From: Paenalicyclobacillus macrosporangiidus
Lineage (GTDB): Bacteria; Bacillota; Bacilli; Alicyclobacillales; Alicyclobacillaceae
Assembly (NCBI RefSeq): GCF_900116805.1
Contig: NZ_FPBV01000019.1
Location: 1 to 64,000, forward strand
Reading direction: 5' to 3'
Length of the DNA: 64,000 bases
The position numbers and the translations under genes are program-made. This document shows, in pieces, positions 34,418 through 42,741 of the stretch (within the stretch, counting starts at the first letter, position 1; every line of letters begins with the position of its first letter). The notes under the pieces were generated by a model, which saw nothing but the letters and a program-made list of their open reading frames with translations, ran no database searches and was not told the DNA's origin.

Positions 34418-35983
34418 GTGTTTGACGCGGGGTTCGCCTTGCTGTTTCGCGCCGTGGACCGGATTCGGAAGCAGTTGGCGACGGCGGACGCCGACCTCCG
34501 CCGCTATCTCGCCGAAGAGTTGTACTGCCTGCGCCAGTTGGGCGAGCAGTACATCGACCACTGGATGACACTGGAGGAGCAGATCACCGACTTGATCCAC
34601 ACCTATGACCTGCCCGACGGCCTGCTCGAGCCCGCATCCCTCGACCAGGCGCCGGTGGCCGCGGCGCCCGCACAGGCCCGGGCGGACGGACAGAGCCCCG
34701 GCGAGAGCCGCACGGCCCGCGCCCATCGGGGCCCAAGTCCCGCGGCGCCCATGGTGCGGTTGGCCGCCGGGCAAGGCCACAAGGCCGATCCGCCATCGGC
34801 GCCTGTGTGGGCGCAGCTCGGTTTCGACGATACTCCTCCTGTGTCCGTCCAGTTCCGTAAGGGGCTGGGCTATTTCGATCTCGCCATGTTCCGGGACGCT
34901 GCCACCGCCCTGGAGCAGGTGGTGCAGGGCGCGGAGACGCCCCTAGCCCGGCTGTACCTGGCTGCCTCCTACGCGGCGGAGGGGCGGAGCGAGGACGCCA
35001 TGGCCCAGTTGGACCACCTGCGCAAGTATGTCACCGACCCGCTCGTCTTCTGCGCCACGCGCGAAATTGAGGCGCAGATCCACCTGGCCGCCGGGCGGAC
35101 CGAATTGGCGTTGCAAGCGCTCGCTCGCGTCACGGCCACCCTCCCCAAGTACCCCGACGCTTGGTTCAATCTCTCCCTCTGTTACGCCAAACTGGGTGAC
35201 CTGGCGGCCGCCGAGCGGTGCGCGGCGCTGGCCCTCGCCCTCGATCCCCATGACGCCGAGGCCGCGTGCGTGCTCGCGGCCGTCCAGTTCGCCCGCAACC
35301 ACATCGCCGACGCCGAAAGTACCTGCCGCCAGGCACTGTCGGAGCACCCGCGCCACGCGGATCTGACGCTCCTGACCGCGCACCTGCATCGGGTGAAGGG
35401 CGAGTGGGACGCGTGTGCACGGGCCTGCCAGGCGGTGATCCGCGCCCGACCGGATGAAGGTTCGGCATGGTCTTTGTTGGCATGGGCCAGGCTTCAACAG
35501 GGAAAGACGGAGGAAGCCCTGGCGTTGCTGCAAAAGCGGCTTGCGGTTTGCCGCGAGGACGCCGCGGCCATGGTGCAACTCGGGGTGGTGCTGCTCCTGG
35601 CGGGCGACCTGGATCGGGCCGAACGGGTATTGACCCGCTGCCTCGCCAAGTACCCCAACAAGTCGCTCGTCTGGATCGCCCTCGGGAAGGTCAGCCTGGA
35701 ACGGGGCGAGCGCCGTCAGGCCCATACCCGGTTCCTTCGCGCCGCCAAGGACGTCCGGCCGGCCGTACGGCGGCTGGCCCTGTATTGGTACGGCCGGGCC
35801 ATGCTGGACGCGGATTGCCCCGAACAGGCGGAACGATATCTGAAGGCGGCTGCCGCCTGGGGTGCACCGAATGCCGCCATCCTCTCCGCGCTGGCGGAGA
35901 CGGCAAAGCGGCTCGGCCGCCCGCTCGAGGCGGAGAAGTGGCAGGACCGCGCCCGCCAACTGAATTCCCCGGACCCCTCCTGA
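34418..35983 (+). CDS. Large TPR-repeat protein
   Basis: This 521-residue protein has an N-terminal helical region (about 1-60), an Ala/Pro-rich linker (about 70-130) and then a string of at least eight TPR-like helical pairs to the C-terminus. Examples are ALQALARVTATLPKYPDAWFNLS, DLAAAERCAALALALDP and EEALALLQKRL. No signal peptide or membrane segment is seen, so it is probably a cytoplasmic scaffold. The GTG at 34418 follows GGGGGAG at 6 bases; the frame stays open back to 34313, overlapping birA, without a better site. Partner unknown. Confidence 0.8.
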   Translation: MFDAGFALLFRAVDRIRKQLATADADLRRYLAEELYCLRQLGEQYIDHWMTLEEQITDLIHTYDLPDGLLEPASLDQAPVAAAPAQARADGQSPGESRTARAHRGPSPAAPMVRLAAGQGHKADPPSAPVWAQLGFDDTPPVSVQFRKGLGYFDLAMFRDAATALEQVVQGAETPLARLYLAASYAAEGRSEDAMAQLDHLRKYVTDPLVFCATREIEAQIHLAAGRTELALQALARVTATLPKYPDAWFNLSLCYAKLGDLAAAERCAALALALDPHDAEAACVLAAVQFARNHIADAESTCRQALSEHPRHADLTLLTAHLHRVKGEWDACARACQAVIRARPDEGSAWSLLAWARLQQGKTEEALALLQKRLAVCREDAAAMVQLGVVLLLAGDLDRAERVLTRCLAKYPNKSLVWIALGKVSLERGERRQAHTRFLRAAKDVRPAVRRLALYWYGRAMLDADCPEQAERYLKAAAAWGAPNAAILSALAETAKRLGRPLEAEKWQDRARQLNSPDPS

Positions 35984-36010
35984 CATCGCCGCCATCCGTC
36001 GCCGTGTCTG

Positions 36011-36016
36011 GTACAA
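36011..36016 (+). promoter_or_regulatory. dinG: Candidate -10 box upstream of dinG
   Basis: TACAAT lies about 40 bases before the dinG GTG, with no convincing -35. No LexA-type operator was recognised in the short gap after the TPR gene. Confidence 0.35.
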
Positions 36017-36056
36017 TGGGAGGGACATTGGACGGACACGCAGGGGAGGCGGATGG

Positions 36057-38954
36057 GTGAAGGTCATCGTCGTTCACCTGAACACCCGGCAAGACGGAGC
36101 CATACCCTCGTTGGACGCCGCATGCTGGCAGGACGGGGTGTGGACCGACACCCTGCAACGGATCACGCCGCCGTCCGGGCGCGGGGCCAAACGGGGCGAG
36201 GATTCGGCGGACGAGGCCTGGACGGCCTTTGCCGAACATCTGGCCGGCGGAGCCACGCTGGCCATCGAGAGCACGACCACCCTGGAGCGTTTGGACGAGA
36301 TGTTCCGGGGAGCGGTGGTGTGGCCCGACGCCGCCGACGTCCTGGATCTCACCCAGATGGCCCGCATTTTGGCCCCGGAGTGGACCTCCGTCGTGCACCT
36401 GCCCGCTGAGGCGGCGGAAGACGCGGAGGACGCCGCGCCGGACAACCCGTCCCGCCGGTTGTGGGAGGCGTTGACGGACCGTGCGCTGCGGCTGCCTGTC
36501 CACACCCTCCAACAGATGGCGCACATCGCGCTGTTTCTGTCGAGGCCGTTCGCGGACTGGCTCCAATGGGCTGCCGAACAGCGCCAAGCGCGGGCTGGCT
36601 TGGCCTTGCCCGAGGGCTGCCGGCAGATTCAGTCCCTCGTGTTTCGCGACGATCCCGCCGCCGGCCTGGCCGAGTCGGGCGATGCCGCGGACGGGAAGCG
36701 GATGGTGCGGACAAGCGCGGATGTCGACGCGGGGGACACAGACGAGGAGGCCGACGCCACTGGCGCACCATCCGCCGGTGATGTGGATGCACCGGATGCA
36801 TCTCCTGCGCGGGCGGACGGGGTGGCGGACGCGTGGCCCCTGGCCGAGGATCTGTTGGGGCCGGAGGGCCCGTTCGCGAGCCGCCTCCCTGGGTTTCAGG
36901 TCCGGCAGGGACAACTGGAGATGGCGCGCGCCGTGCGCGAGGCGCTGGATGCGGACGCCCATTTAATGGTGGAGGCGGGGACAGGGACCGGGAAATCCCT
37001 CGCCTACCTCGTGCCCGCGGCCCTGTACGCCCTGTCCCGGGACACGCGCGTCGTGGTCTCGACGCACACCATCGCGCTGCAGGATCAGATTGAACACCGG
37101 GACTTTCCGTTGTTGCGCAGCGTAATCGAACACCCGTTGGAACTGGCGGTGCTCAAGGGACGGACGCACTACGTGTGCATGCGCAAGCTGCAGCAGGAGG
37201 TCCACACCGCGAACTGGGCGACCGACCCGGGGGAGTTGGAGGCGTATCTGCGGCTGCTGGCCTGGTTGGTGGAGACGGAGACCGGAGACCGGGAGGAACT
37301 GCCGGTGCACGGCCGCATGCACGAGGTGTGGTCGCGCGTGCAGAGCGAAACGGAGACGTGCATCGGCAAACGGTGCCCGTTTTTCAAACCGTGTTACTAC
37401 TTCCGGGCACGGGGCCGGGCGTACCAAGCGGACGTGGTCATCGCCAACCATTCGCTGGTGTTCTCCGATCTGAAGGCGGAACGCCGGGTGCTTCCGCGCT
37501 ATGACAAACTGATTGTCGACGAGGCCCACCACTTGGAAGAGGAGGCCACGCGCCATCTCGGGGACGAGGTGCACTGGGGCGCCATCGCGGCGATGATGCA
37601 GCGCTTGGCGCGCGAAGGCGGCCGCAGCGGCGTCATCCCGGAATTGCTGCACCGCCTGCAGGGGGCTGAATCGGCGGCGCAGCGGGTAGCGGGCCCATTG
37701 GAGCAACTGCTCGAGCGGCTCGCGGACGTGCGCAAATGCGTGGAGGCTGCCTTCACGGCACTGGCCGCCCTGGTGCCGCCGGGACAGTCGGAACTTCGTC
37801 TGACACCGGCGGTGCAATCGGCGGCAGCGTGGCAGGCGTATCAGGAACAGACGCAGCAATTGGGCGACCAGATTCGGGAACTCGAACGAATCGCCGCGCG
37901 CCTCGAGGACGCGGCCCAGGTGGACGACGCCGACCTCTCCGGCCGGCTGGTGGACGCCCGCGGCTTCCTGATGGCGCTGACCGACCAACTCCGGGTGCTG
38001 ATGGAGGGCGCCCATTTGGCGGACGAAGCCTGGGTCACCTGGGTGCAGGCCGGGCCTCGGGAGGGGTCCGCCTCCGGGCCGCTGCGCATCAGTCTGCACC
38101 GCGCGCCCATCGACGTGGCGTCCATCCTCAGGGAGTACCTGTTCGACGCCACGTCGTCGGTCATCCTGACCTCGGCGACGCTCACCGTCGACGGGGAGTT
38201 TCACCACGCCGTCCGCCGCTTTGGCCTGGCGGGCGCGCAGAAGGAAGGGCGCCTGAGGACGCTGACGGTGGCTTCGCCGTTCTCCATGTCGCGCCAGGCG
38301 CTGTTGTGCGTGCCGACTGACGTCCCGGAGCTGGCGCGCATGGAACCGGAAGAAGCGGCGCCCTGGGTGGGGGAGTCTATCGTCCAACTCGCCCGGGTCA
38401 GCGGCGGGCGCCTGTTGGCCCTGTTCACCAGCCACGCGCTGCTGCGGGCCACCGCCGAGCGGGCGCGGCCCGCGCTCGCGCCGCACGGCATCGTCGTGTA
38501 CGCCCAGGGTGTCGACGGCGGACGCACGCAACTGCTCGACGCCTTCAGGAAGAATCCCCGTTCGGTGCTGTTCGGCACGCAGTCGTTCTGGGAAGGCATC
38601 GACCTGCCGGGGGATCAACTGGTGGCCCTGGTCATCGTCCGCCTGCCCTTCTCGCCGCCGTCGCATCCCGTGCACCAGGCGCGCTGTGAACGCTTGGAGG
38701 CCGAGGGCCTCAATCCGTTCGCATTCCACAGCCTGCCCGACGCGGTCGTCCGGTTCCGGCAGGGCGTGGGGCGCCTGATCCGCACCGTGGATGATCGCGG
38801 CGTCGTCGTGGTGTTCGACAAACGGATCATCACGCACGCGTACGGCCGCACCTTCATCCGGTCCATCCCCGGGCTGCGCGCCGTCACCGGTCGGGAGCGA
38901 GACGTCCTCGCCCGCGCGGCCGCCTTTCTGCGCGGCCAGAGGACCCCGGGCTGA
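36057..38954 (+). CDS. dinG: DinG-family ATP-dependent helicase with degenerate N-terminal domain
   Basis: This 965-residue XPD/DinG helicase has Walker A EAGTGTGKSLAYL near residue 305 and the DEAH box VDEAHHLEEEA near 485. Cysteines placed as in an Fe-S domain (CMRK, CIGKRCPFFKPCYYF) and the C-terminal motif FRQGVGRLIRT are present. Firmicute DinG proteins carry an N-terminal DEDD exonuclease. Here the first 270 residues align in position but begin VKVIVVHLNTRQDG and lack the DxExTG catalytic motif, and an acidic linker (about 220-265) follows. Nuclease activity is therefore unlikely. GTG start, GGGGAGG 7 bases upstream. Confidence 0.9.
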   Translation: MKVIVVHLNTRQDGAIPSLDAACWQDGVWTDTLQRITPPSGRGAKRGEDSADEAWTAFAEHLAGGATLAIESTTTLERLDEMFRGAVVWPDAADVLDLTQMARILAPEWTSVVHLPAEAAEDAEDAAPDNPSRRLWEALTDRALRLPVHTLQQMAHIALFLSRPFADWLQWAAEQRQARAGLALPEGCRQIQSLVFRDDPAAGLAESGDAADGKRMVRTSADVDAGDTDEEADATGAPSAGDVDAPDASPARADGVADAWPLAEDLLGPEGPFASRLPGFQVRQGQLEMARAVREALDADAHLMVEAGTGTGKSLAYLVPAALYALSRDTRVVVSTHTIALQDQIEHRDFPLLRSVIEHPLELAVLKGRTHYVCMRKLQQEVHTANWATDPGELEAYLRLLAWLVETETGDREELPVHGRMHEVWSRVQSETETCIGKRCPFFKPCYYFRARGRAYQADVVIANHSLVFSDLKAERRVLPRYDKLIVDEAHHLEEEATRHLGDEVHWGAIAAMMQRLAREGGRSGVIPELLHRLQGAESAAQRVAGPLEQLLERLADVRKCVEAAFTALAALVPPGQSELRLTPAVQSAAAWQAYQEQTQQLGDQIRELERIAARLEDAAQVDDADLSGRLVDARGFLMALTDQLRVLMEGAHLADEAWVTWVQAGPREGSASGPLRISLHRAPIDVASILREYLFDATSSVILTSATLTVDGEFHHAVRRFGLAGAQKEGRLRTLTVASPFSMSRQALLCVPTDVPELARMEPEEAAPWVGESIVQLARVSGGRLLALFTSHALLRATAERARPALAPHGIVVYAQGVDGGRTQLLDAFRKNPRSVLFGTQSFWEGIDLPGDQLVALVIVRLPFSPPSHPVHQARCERLEAEGLNPFAFHSLPDAVVRFRQGVGRLIRTVDDRGVVVVFDKRIITHAYGRTFIRSIPGLRAVTGRERDVLARAAAFLRGQRTPG

Positions 38955-39061
38955 ACCGGTCCGGCCGCATCCGGTCGGTCCCGTCCCGGGCGCAGGTCGG
39001 CCGTATGAACCCCTCGCGCTTGCCCACACTACACCGTGAGCGGACGCGAGGAGGTGCCCCC

Positions 39062-39868
39062 ATGCACACCATGTGGAAAGGTTCCATCAGTTTCGGTTTG
39101 GTCAACGTCCCCGTGCGCATGTTTGCGGCCACGGAGTCGAAGGATGTGAAGTTCCGCTACCTGCACAAGGCCTGCAAGACCCCCATTGAATACCAGCGCA
39201 CCTGCCCCACGTGCAACCGGCCGGTGCCGTGGGAAGAGATTGTGCGCGGATTCGAATATGAGCCGAACCGGTTCGTCGTGCTCGACGAAGAAGACCTGCA
39301 GGCCGTGAAAAAGGCCCGTTCCCAGACCATCGACATCGTCGACTTCGTCGAACTCACGGAGATTGACCCCGTTTACTACGACCGGACGTACTACCTGGCT
39401 CCGGAGGCGTCGGGTGTCAAGGCCTACCGGTTGTTGGAACGGGCGATGCGGGAGACGGGGAAGATCGCCATTGCGCGGACGGTGCTGCGCAACCGCGAGA
39501 CCTTGGCGTGCGTCCGGGTTCATGAGGGCGTCATCCTCATGGAAACCCTCTTCTGGCCAGACGAGGTGCGCTCGACCGAGGAGCTGCCGAATCTGCACGC
39601 CGAGGCTGCGCCGAGCGACCGCGAGGTGGAGATGGCTGTGACCCTCGTCAACCAGCTGTCGACCCGGTTTGAACCGGAAAAGTATGTGGATGAGCACCGC
39701 AACGAGGTCATGGCCCTGATTGAACGCAAGATCGCCAACGAGGAAGTGGCGCAGCCGGCAGCGGCGACACGCCGGGCGGAGAACATCGTCGATCTGATGG
39801 AAGCCCTGCAGGAGAGCATCCGACAGACGAAGCCCAAGCGCCCGGCGCGGAAGAAGAAGACGTCGTGA
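39062..39868 (+). CDS. ku: Non-homologous end joining protein Ku
   Basis: This 268-residue bacterial Ku homologue binds double-strand ends as a homodimer ring. It begins MHTMWKGSISFGLVNVPVRM, the family hallmark, and has FRYLHKACKTPIEY, CPTCNRPVPWEEIVRGFE and the DEEDLQAVKKARSQTIDI segment. A basic Lys/Arg-rich C-terminal tail (RQTKPKRPARKKKTS) probably contacts DNA. It overlaps ligD by a few bases, forming a two-gene NHEJ module that in spore formers typically protects DNA during germination. Confidence 0.95.
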   Translation: MHTMWKGSISFGLVNVPVRMFAATESKDVKFRYLHKACKTPIEYQRTCPTCNRPVPWEEIVRGFEYEPNRFVVLDEEDLQAVKKARSQTIDIVDFVELTEIDPVYYDRTYYLAPEASGVKAYRLLERAMRETGKIAIARTVLRNRETLACVRVHEGVILMETLFWPDEVRSTEELPNLHAEAAPSDREVEMAVTLVNQLSTRFEPEKYVDEHRNEVMALIERKIANEEVAQPAAATRRAENIVDLMEALQESIRQTKPKRPARKKKTS

Positions 39869-40788
39869 GCGCGTCCACGGAAATCGAGGTCCCGGCGGAA
39901 CACCCGGTGACCATCACCCATCCGGACAAGCTGCTCTGGCCGGAGGCGGGGATCACAAAACTCGGGTACGTGCGCTACCTGGCCCAGGTGGCGCCGGTGA
40001 TGCTGCCGCATCTGCAGGACCGGCTGCTGACGATGATCCGCTTTCCGGACGGGATTCACGGGCACTCGTTTTATCAAAAGGACGCTCCGGCAGGGACGCC
40101 GGAGTGGGTGCGGACGGAAGCGGTGTGGTCACCGGATCGCCAGGAACGGATCCATTACGTCGTCGTCGACTCGGTCGCGACGCTTCTGTGGCTGGCCAAC
40201 ATCGGATGCCTGGAACTGCACGTGGGATTCTCGACAGTGGGCAAGCCGAATGAGCCGACATCCGTGGCGTTCGACCTGGATCCCACGGCGCCCGGCTTCG
40301 AGCGGGTACGAACGGTGGCGATGTGCCTGCACGAACTGCTCGGGCGGCTCGACCTTCCGCATGCCGTGAAGACCTCCGGGGCGACGGGCCTGCAGTTGTT
40401 CATTCCCCTGGCCCCGGGGCACACGTACGAGCAGACGCGGGTGTTCACGCGCGCTGTGGCGGAGTACGCCCTGAAGCGCCTGCCGCACCTGGTCACCTTG
40501 GAGCGCCGGGTGAAGGACCGGGGGGACAAGGTGTACGTCGACTATCTTCAACACGGTGCCACGCGCACGCTGATTGCCCCGTACAGTCCGCGGGCCCGAC
40601 GGGAGGCGACGGTTTCCGCGCCTCTGACGTTCCTGGAACTCGGCCGCGGCAGCCGTCCCGAGGATTTCACCCTGCACAACATGCCGCGGCGCGTCCATGA
40701 ACGGGGAGACCTGCTCCAGTGCGGGCCGGGCGCCGATCTCCGGCCCATCGTATCGTTCCTCCAGCGACGCCCGGCACCGGCCTGGTGA
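39865..40788 (+). CDS. ligD: LigD-type DNA polymerase/primase domain protein
   Basis: This 307-residue stand-alone archaeo-eukaryotic primase-type polymerase of the LigD family fills gaps at broken ends together with Ku. Signatures are ITHPDKLLWPEAGITK at the start, the catalytic FDLDPT near residue 136, KTSGATGLQLFIPL and ERRVKDRGDKVYVDYLQ. The ligase and phosphoesterase domains of full LigD are absent and no ligase gene lies next to it. A partner ATP-dependent ligase must be elsewhere if the pathway is complete. GTG start overlapping ku. Confidence 0.93.
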   Translation: MSASTEIEVPAEHPVTITHPDKLLWPEAGITKLGYVRYLAQVAPVMLPHLQDRLLTMIRFPDGIHGHSFYQKDAPAGTPEWVRTEAVWSPDRQERIHYVVVDSVATLLWLANIGCLELHVGFSTVGKPNEPTSVAFDLDPTAPGFERVRTVAMCLHELLGRLDLPHAVKTSGATGLQLFIPLAPGHTYEQTRVFTRAVAEYALKRLPHLVTLERRVKDRGDKVYVDYLQHGATRTLIAPYSPRARREATVSAPLTFLELGRGSRPEDFTLHNMPRRVHERGDLLQCGPGADLRPIVSFLQRRPAPAW

Positions 40789-40804
40789 GCGGGCCAGGCT
40801 TTGG

Positions 40805-40810
40805 TATAAT
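40805..40810 (+). promoter_or_regulatory. mtnP: -10 box of the methylthioadenosine salvage operon
   Basis: A perfect TATAAT lies 51 bases before the mtnP GTG and 17 bases after the ligD stop. A -35 is weak (TGGTGA at 40783-40788, 16-base spacer). No SAM riboswitch was recognised. Confidence 0.5.
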
Positions 40811-40861
40811 CGGGTGTGAATGCGCAGCGGGCAACGCTGCGGGCGAGGAGGATGGACGCGA

Positions 40862-41677
40862 GTGCGCGCTGAGTATGCCATCATCGGCGGTACCGGGGTG
40901 TACGACCCGGCGCTGCTCGAATCTCCCACCACCGAGATCGTCGACACACCGTACGGACAGGCCCAGGTGACCCTGGGCACATTCCAAGGGAAGTCCGTGG
41001 CGTTCATGCCCCGCCACGGCACGGGCCACAGCATCCCGCCGCACAAGGTGAACTACCGCGCCAACATCGCCGCGCTGAAGCAGTTGGGCGTGACGCAGGT
41101 ATTGGCGACGGCCGCCGTCGGTTCGCTGCAGATGAAGTACGAGCCGGGTTCGTTGGTATTGATTGACGGTTTCCTCGACTTCACGAAGTCGCGGCCGACC
41201 ACGTTTTTCGAATCGGGGCCGGTGGTGCACGTGGACATGACGGACCCGTACTGCGGGAGGTTGCGCCAGGCCGTGAAACAGGCGGCTGAGCGGCTGGGGA
41301 TCCCCATTCACGACGGGGGGACCTACGTGTGTGCGGAGGGACCGCGCTTTGAGACGCCGCAGGAGATCCGGTTGTACCAGTCGTGGGGGGCGGCCGTGGT
41401 CGGCATGACGTCGGTGCCCGAGGTGGTTCTCGCCAAGGAGGCGGAGCTGTGCTATGCCACCGTCTGCATGGTGACCAATTATGGGGCGGGCATCAGCCCC
41501 ACGCCGCTGACCCACGAAGAGGTCGTGGAGGAGATGGCGAAGAACGTGCATCGGATCCGGGCGCTGTTCTTCGACACCATCGCCCATCTGGACGGTGAAC
41601 GGGACTGCCGGTGCCCACACGCGGTCGGCAGCCAGACGCCCTTGACGGGGCAGGCGGAAGGGGAGAGACGGCCCTGA
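40862..41677 (+). CDS. mtnP: S-methyl-5'-thioadenosine phosphorylase
   Basis: This 271-residue trimeric phosphorylase splits MTA into adenine and 5-methylthioribose-1-phosphate. It has AIIGGTGVYDPALLE, the phosphate site MPRHGTGHSIPPHKVNYRAN, EGPRFETPQEI and GMTSVPEVVLAKEAELCYA. The GTG at 40862 has GAGGAGG 10 bases upstream. Its stop codon overlaps the proposed CTG start of mtnA. The product is passed directly to MtnA. Confidence 0.94.
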   Translation: MRAEYAIIGGTGVYDPALLESPTTEIVDTPYGQAQVTLGTFQGKSVAFMPRHGTGHSIPPHKVNYRANIAALKQLGVTQVLATAAVGSLQMKYEPGSLVLIDGFLDFTKSRPTTFFESGPVVHVDMTDPYCGRLRQAVKQAAERLGIPIHDGGTYVCAEGPRFETPQEIRLYQSWGAAVVGMTSVPEVVLAKEAELCYATVCMVTNYGAGISPTPLTHEEVVEEMAKNVHRIRALFFDTIAHLDGERDCRCPHAVGSQTPLTGQAEGERRP

Positions 41678-42741
41678 AGGCGCTCGATTGGACAGGGACG
41701 GCGCTGCGCTTGCTCGACCAGACGCGCTTGCCGCACGAGTCCGTGTGGATCTCCTGCCAGAGCGCGGAGGATGTGGCGCAGGCCATTGAGCGGATGCAGG
41801 TCCGCGGCGCACCGGCCATCGCCATCGCGGCCGCATACGGTGTGGTACTGGCCGCCCAGGAGGCGGCCGCGGCGGGAGACGCCGGGTTTGATGCACAGGT
41901 GATGGCTGCCATCCGTCGGCTGTCCGCCACCCGGCCGACCGCGGTCAACCTGTTTCAGGCGATGCAGCGGCTGCAGGCGGTGTTGACGGAAGCGGAATCG
42001 CGCGCGCCGGCGGACATCGCGGCCCGCCTGGCGGCGGAGGCGGACGCGATGGCGGCAGAGGACATCGGGGTCAACCGGCGCATCGGAGACCTGGGTGCCC
42101 GCCTGTTCTCCAGCCCGGCGCGGGTCCTCACCCATTGCAACACCGGCTCGCTGGCGACGGTGGCATACGGGACGGCCCTCGGAGTGATCAGATCTCTGCA
42201 TCGGGACGGAAAGCTCCTCCATGTCTGGGTCGACGAAACGCGCCCGTTTTTGCAAGGGGCGCGCTTGACCGCGTATGAACTGCTTGCGGACGGGATCCCG
42301 TTCACCCTGATCACGGACAACATGGCCGCCCACTTCATGCGCCAGGGACAGGTGGACGCGGTGGTGGTCGGTGCGGACCGCATCGCCGCGAATGGCGACA
42401 CGGCCAACAAAATCGGCACCTATGGCTTGGCGGTTCTGTGCCGCCACCACGGCATTCCGTTTTACGTGGCGGCGCCGTCGACCACCTTTGATCTCACCAT
42501 CCCCTCGGGGGATCACATTCCGATTGAAGAGCGGTCGGAACGCGAGGTCACGCACGTGCTCGGCCATCCTCTGGCACCGCCCGGCGTGCGGGCGGCGCAT
42601 CCCGCGTTTGACGTGACCCCGGCGGACCTGATCACCGCCATCATCACCGAGCAGGGCGTGGTGGAGCGGCCGGATGCCGCGCGCGTGGCGGCTGTGCTGC
42701 GTTCAAGCGAAGGTGCGAGAGAGGGAGGAGGCAGGGGATGA
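41674..42741 (+). CDS. mtnA: S-methyl-5-thioribose-1-phosphate isomerase
   Basis: Isomerises methylthioribose-1-phosphate to methylthioribulose-1-phosphate in methionine salvage. Motifs are QVRGAPAIAIAAAYG, LTHCNTGSLATVAYGTALG with the catalytic Cys, VWVDETRPFLQGARLTAYEL, and VVGADRIAANGDTANKIGTY with the catalytic Asp. The frame is open from a GTG at 41611, but AAGGGGAG sits 8 bases before a CTG at 41674 that overlaps the mtnP stop (CTGA). That start gives 355 residues, the usual family length. A CTG start is rare, so the boundary is moderately sure. Confidence 0.92.
   Translation: MKALDWTGTALRLLDQTRLPHESVWISCQSAEDVAQAIERMQVRGAPAIAIAAAYGVVLAAQEAAAAGDAGFDAQVMAAIRRLSATRPTAVNLFQAMQRLQAVLTEAESRAPADIAARLAAEADAMAAEDIGVNRRIGDLGARLFSSPARVLTHCNTGSLATVAYGTALGVIRSLHRDGKLLHVWVDETRPFLQGARLTAYELLADGIPFTLITDNMAAHFMRQGQVDAVVVGADRIAANGDTANKIGTYGLAVLCRHHGIPFYVAAPSTTFDLTIPSGDHIPIEERSEREVTHVLGHPLAPPGVRAAHPAFDVTPADLITAIITEQGVVERPDAARVAAVLRSSEGAREGGGRG

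Noticed and set aside
36963-39029. 688-codon minus-strand ORF
   Set aside because: Complementary shadow of dinG, whose helicase motifs are intact on the plus strand.
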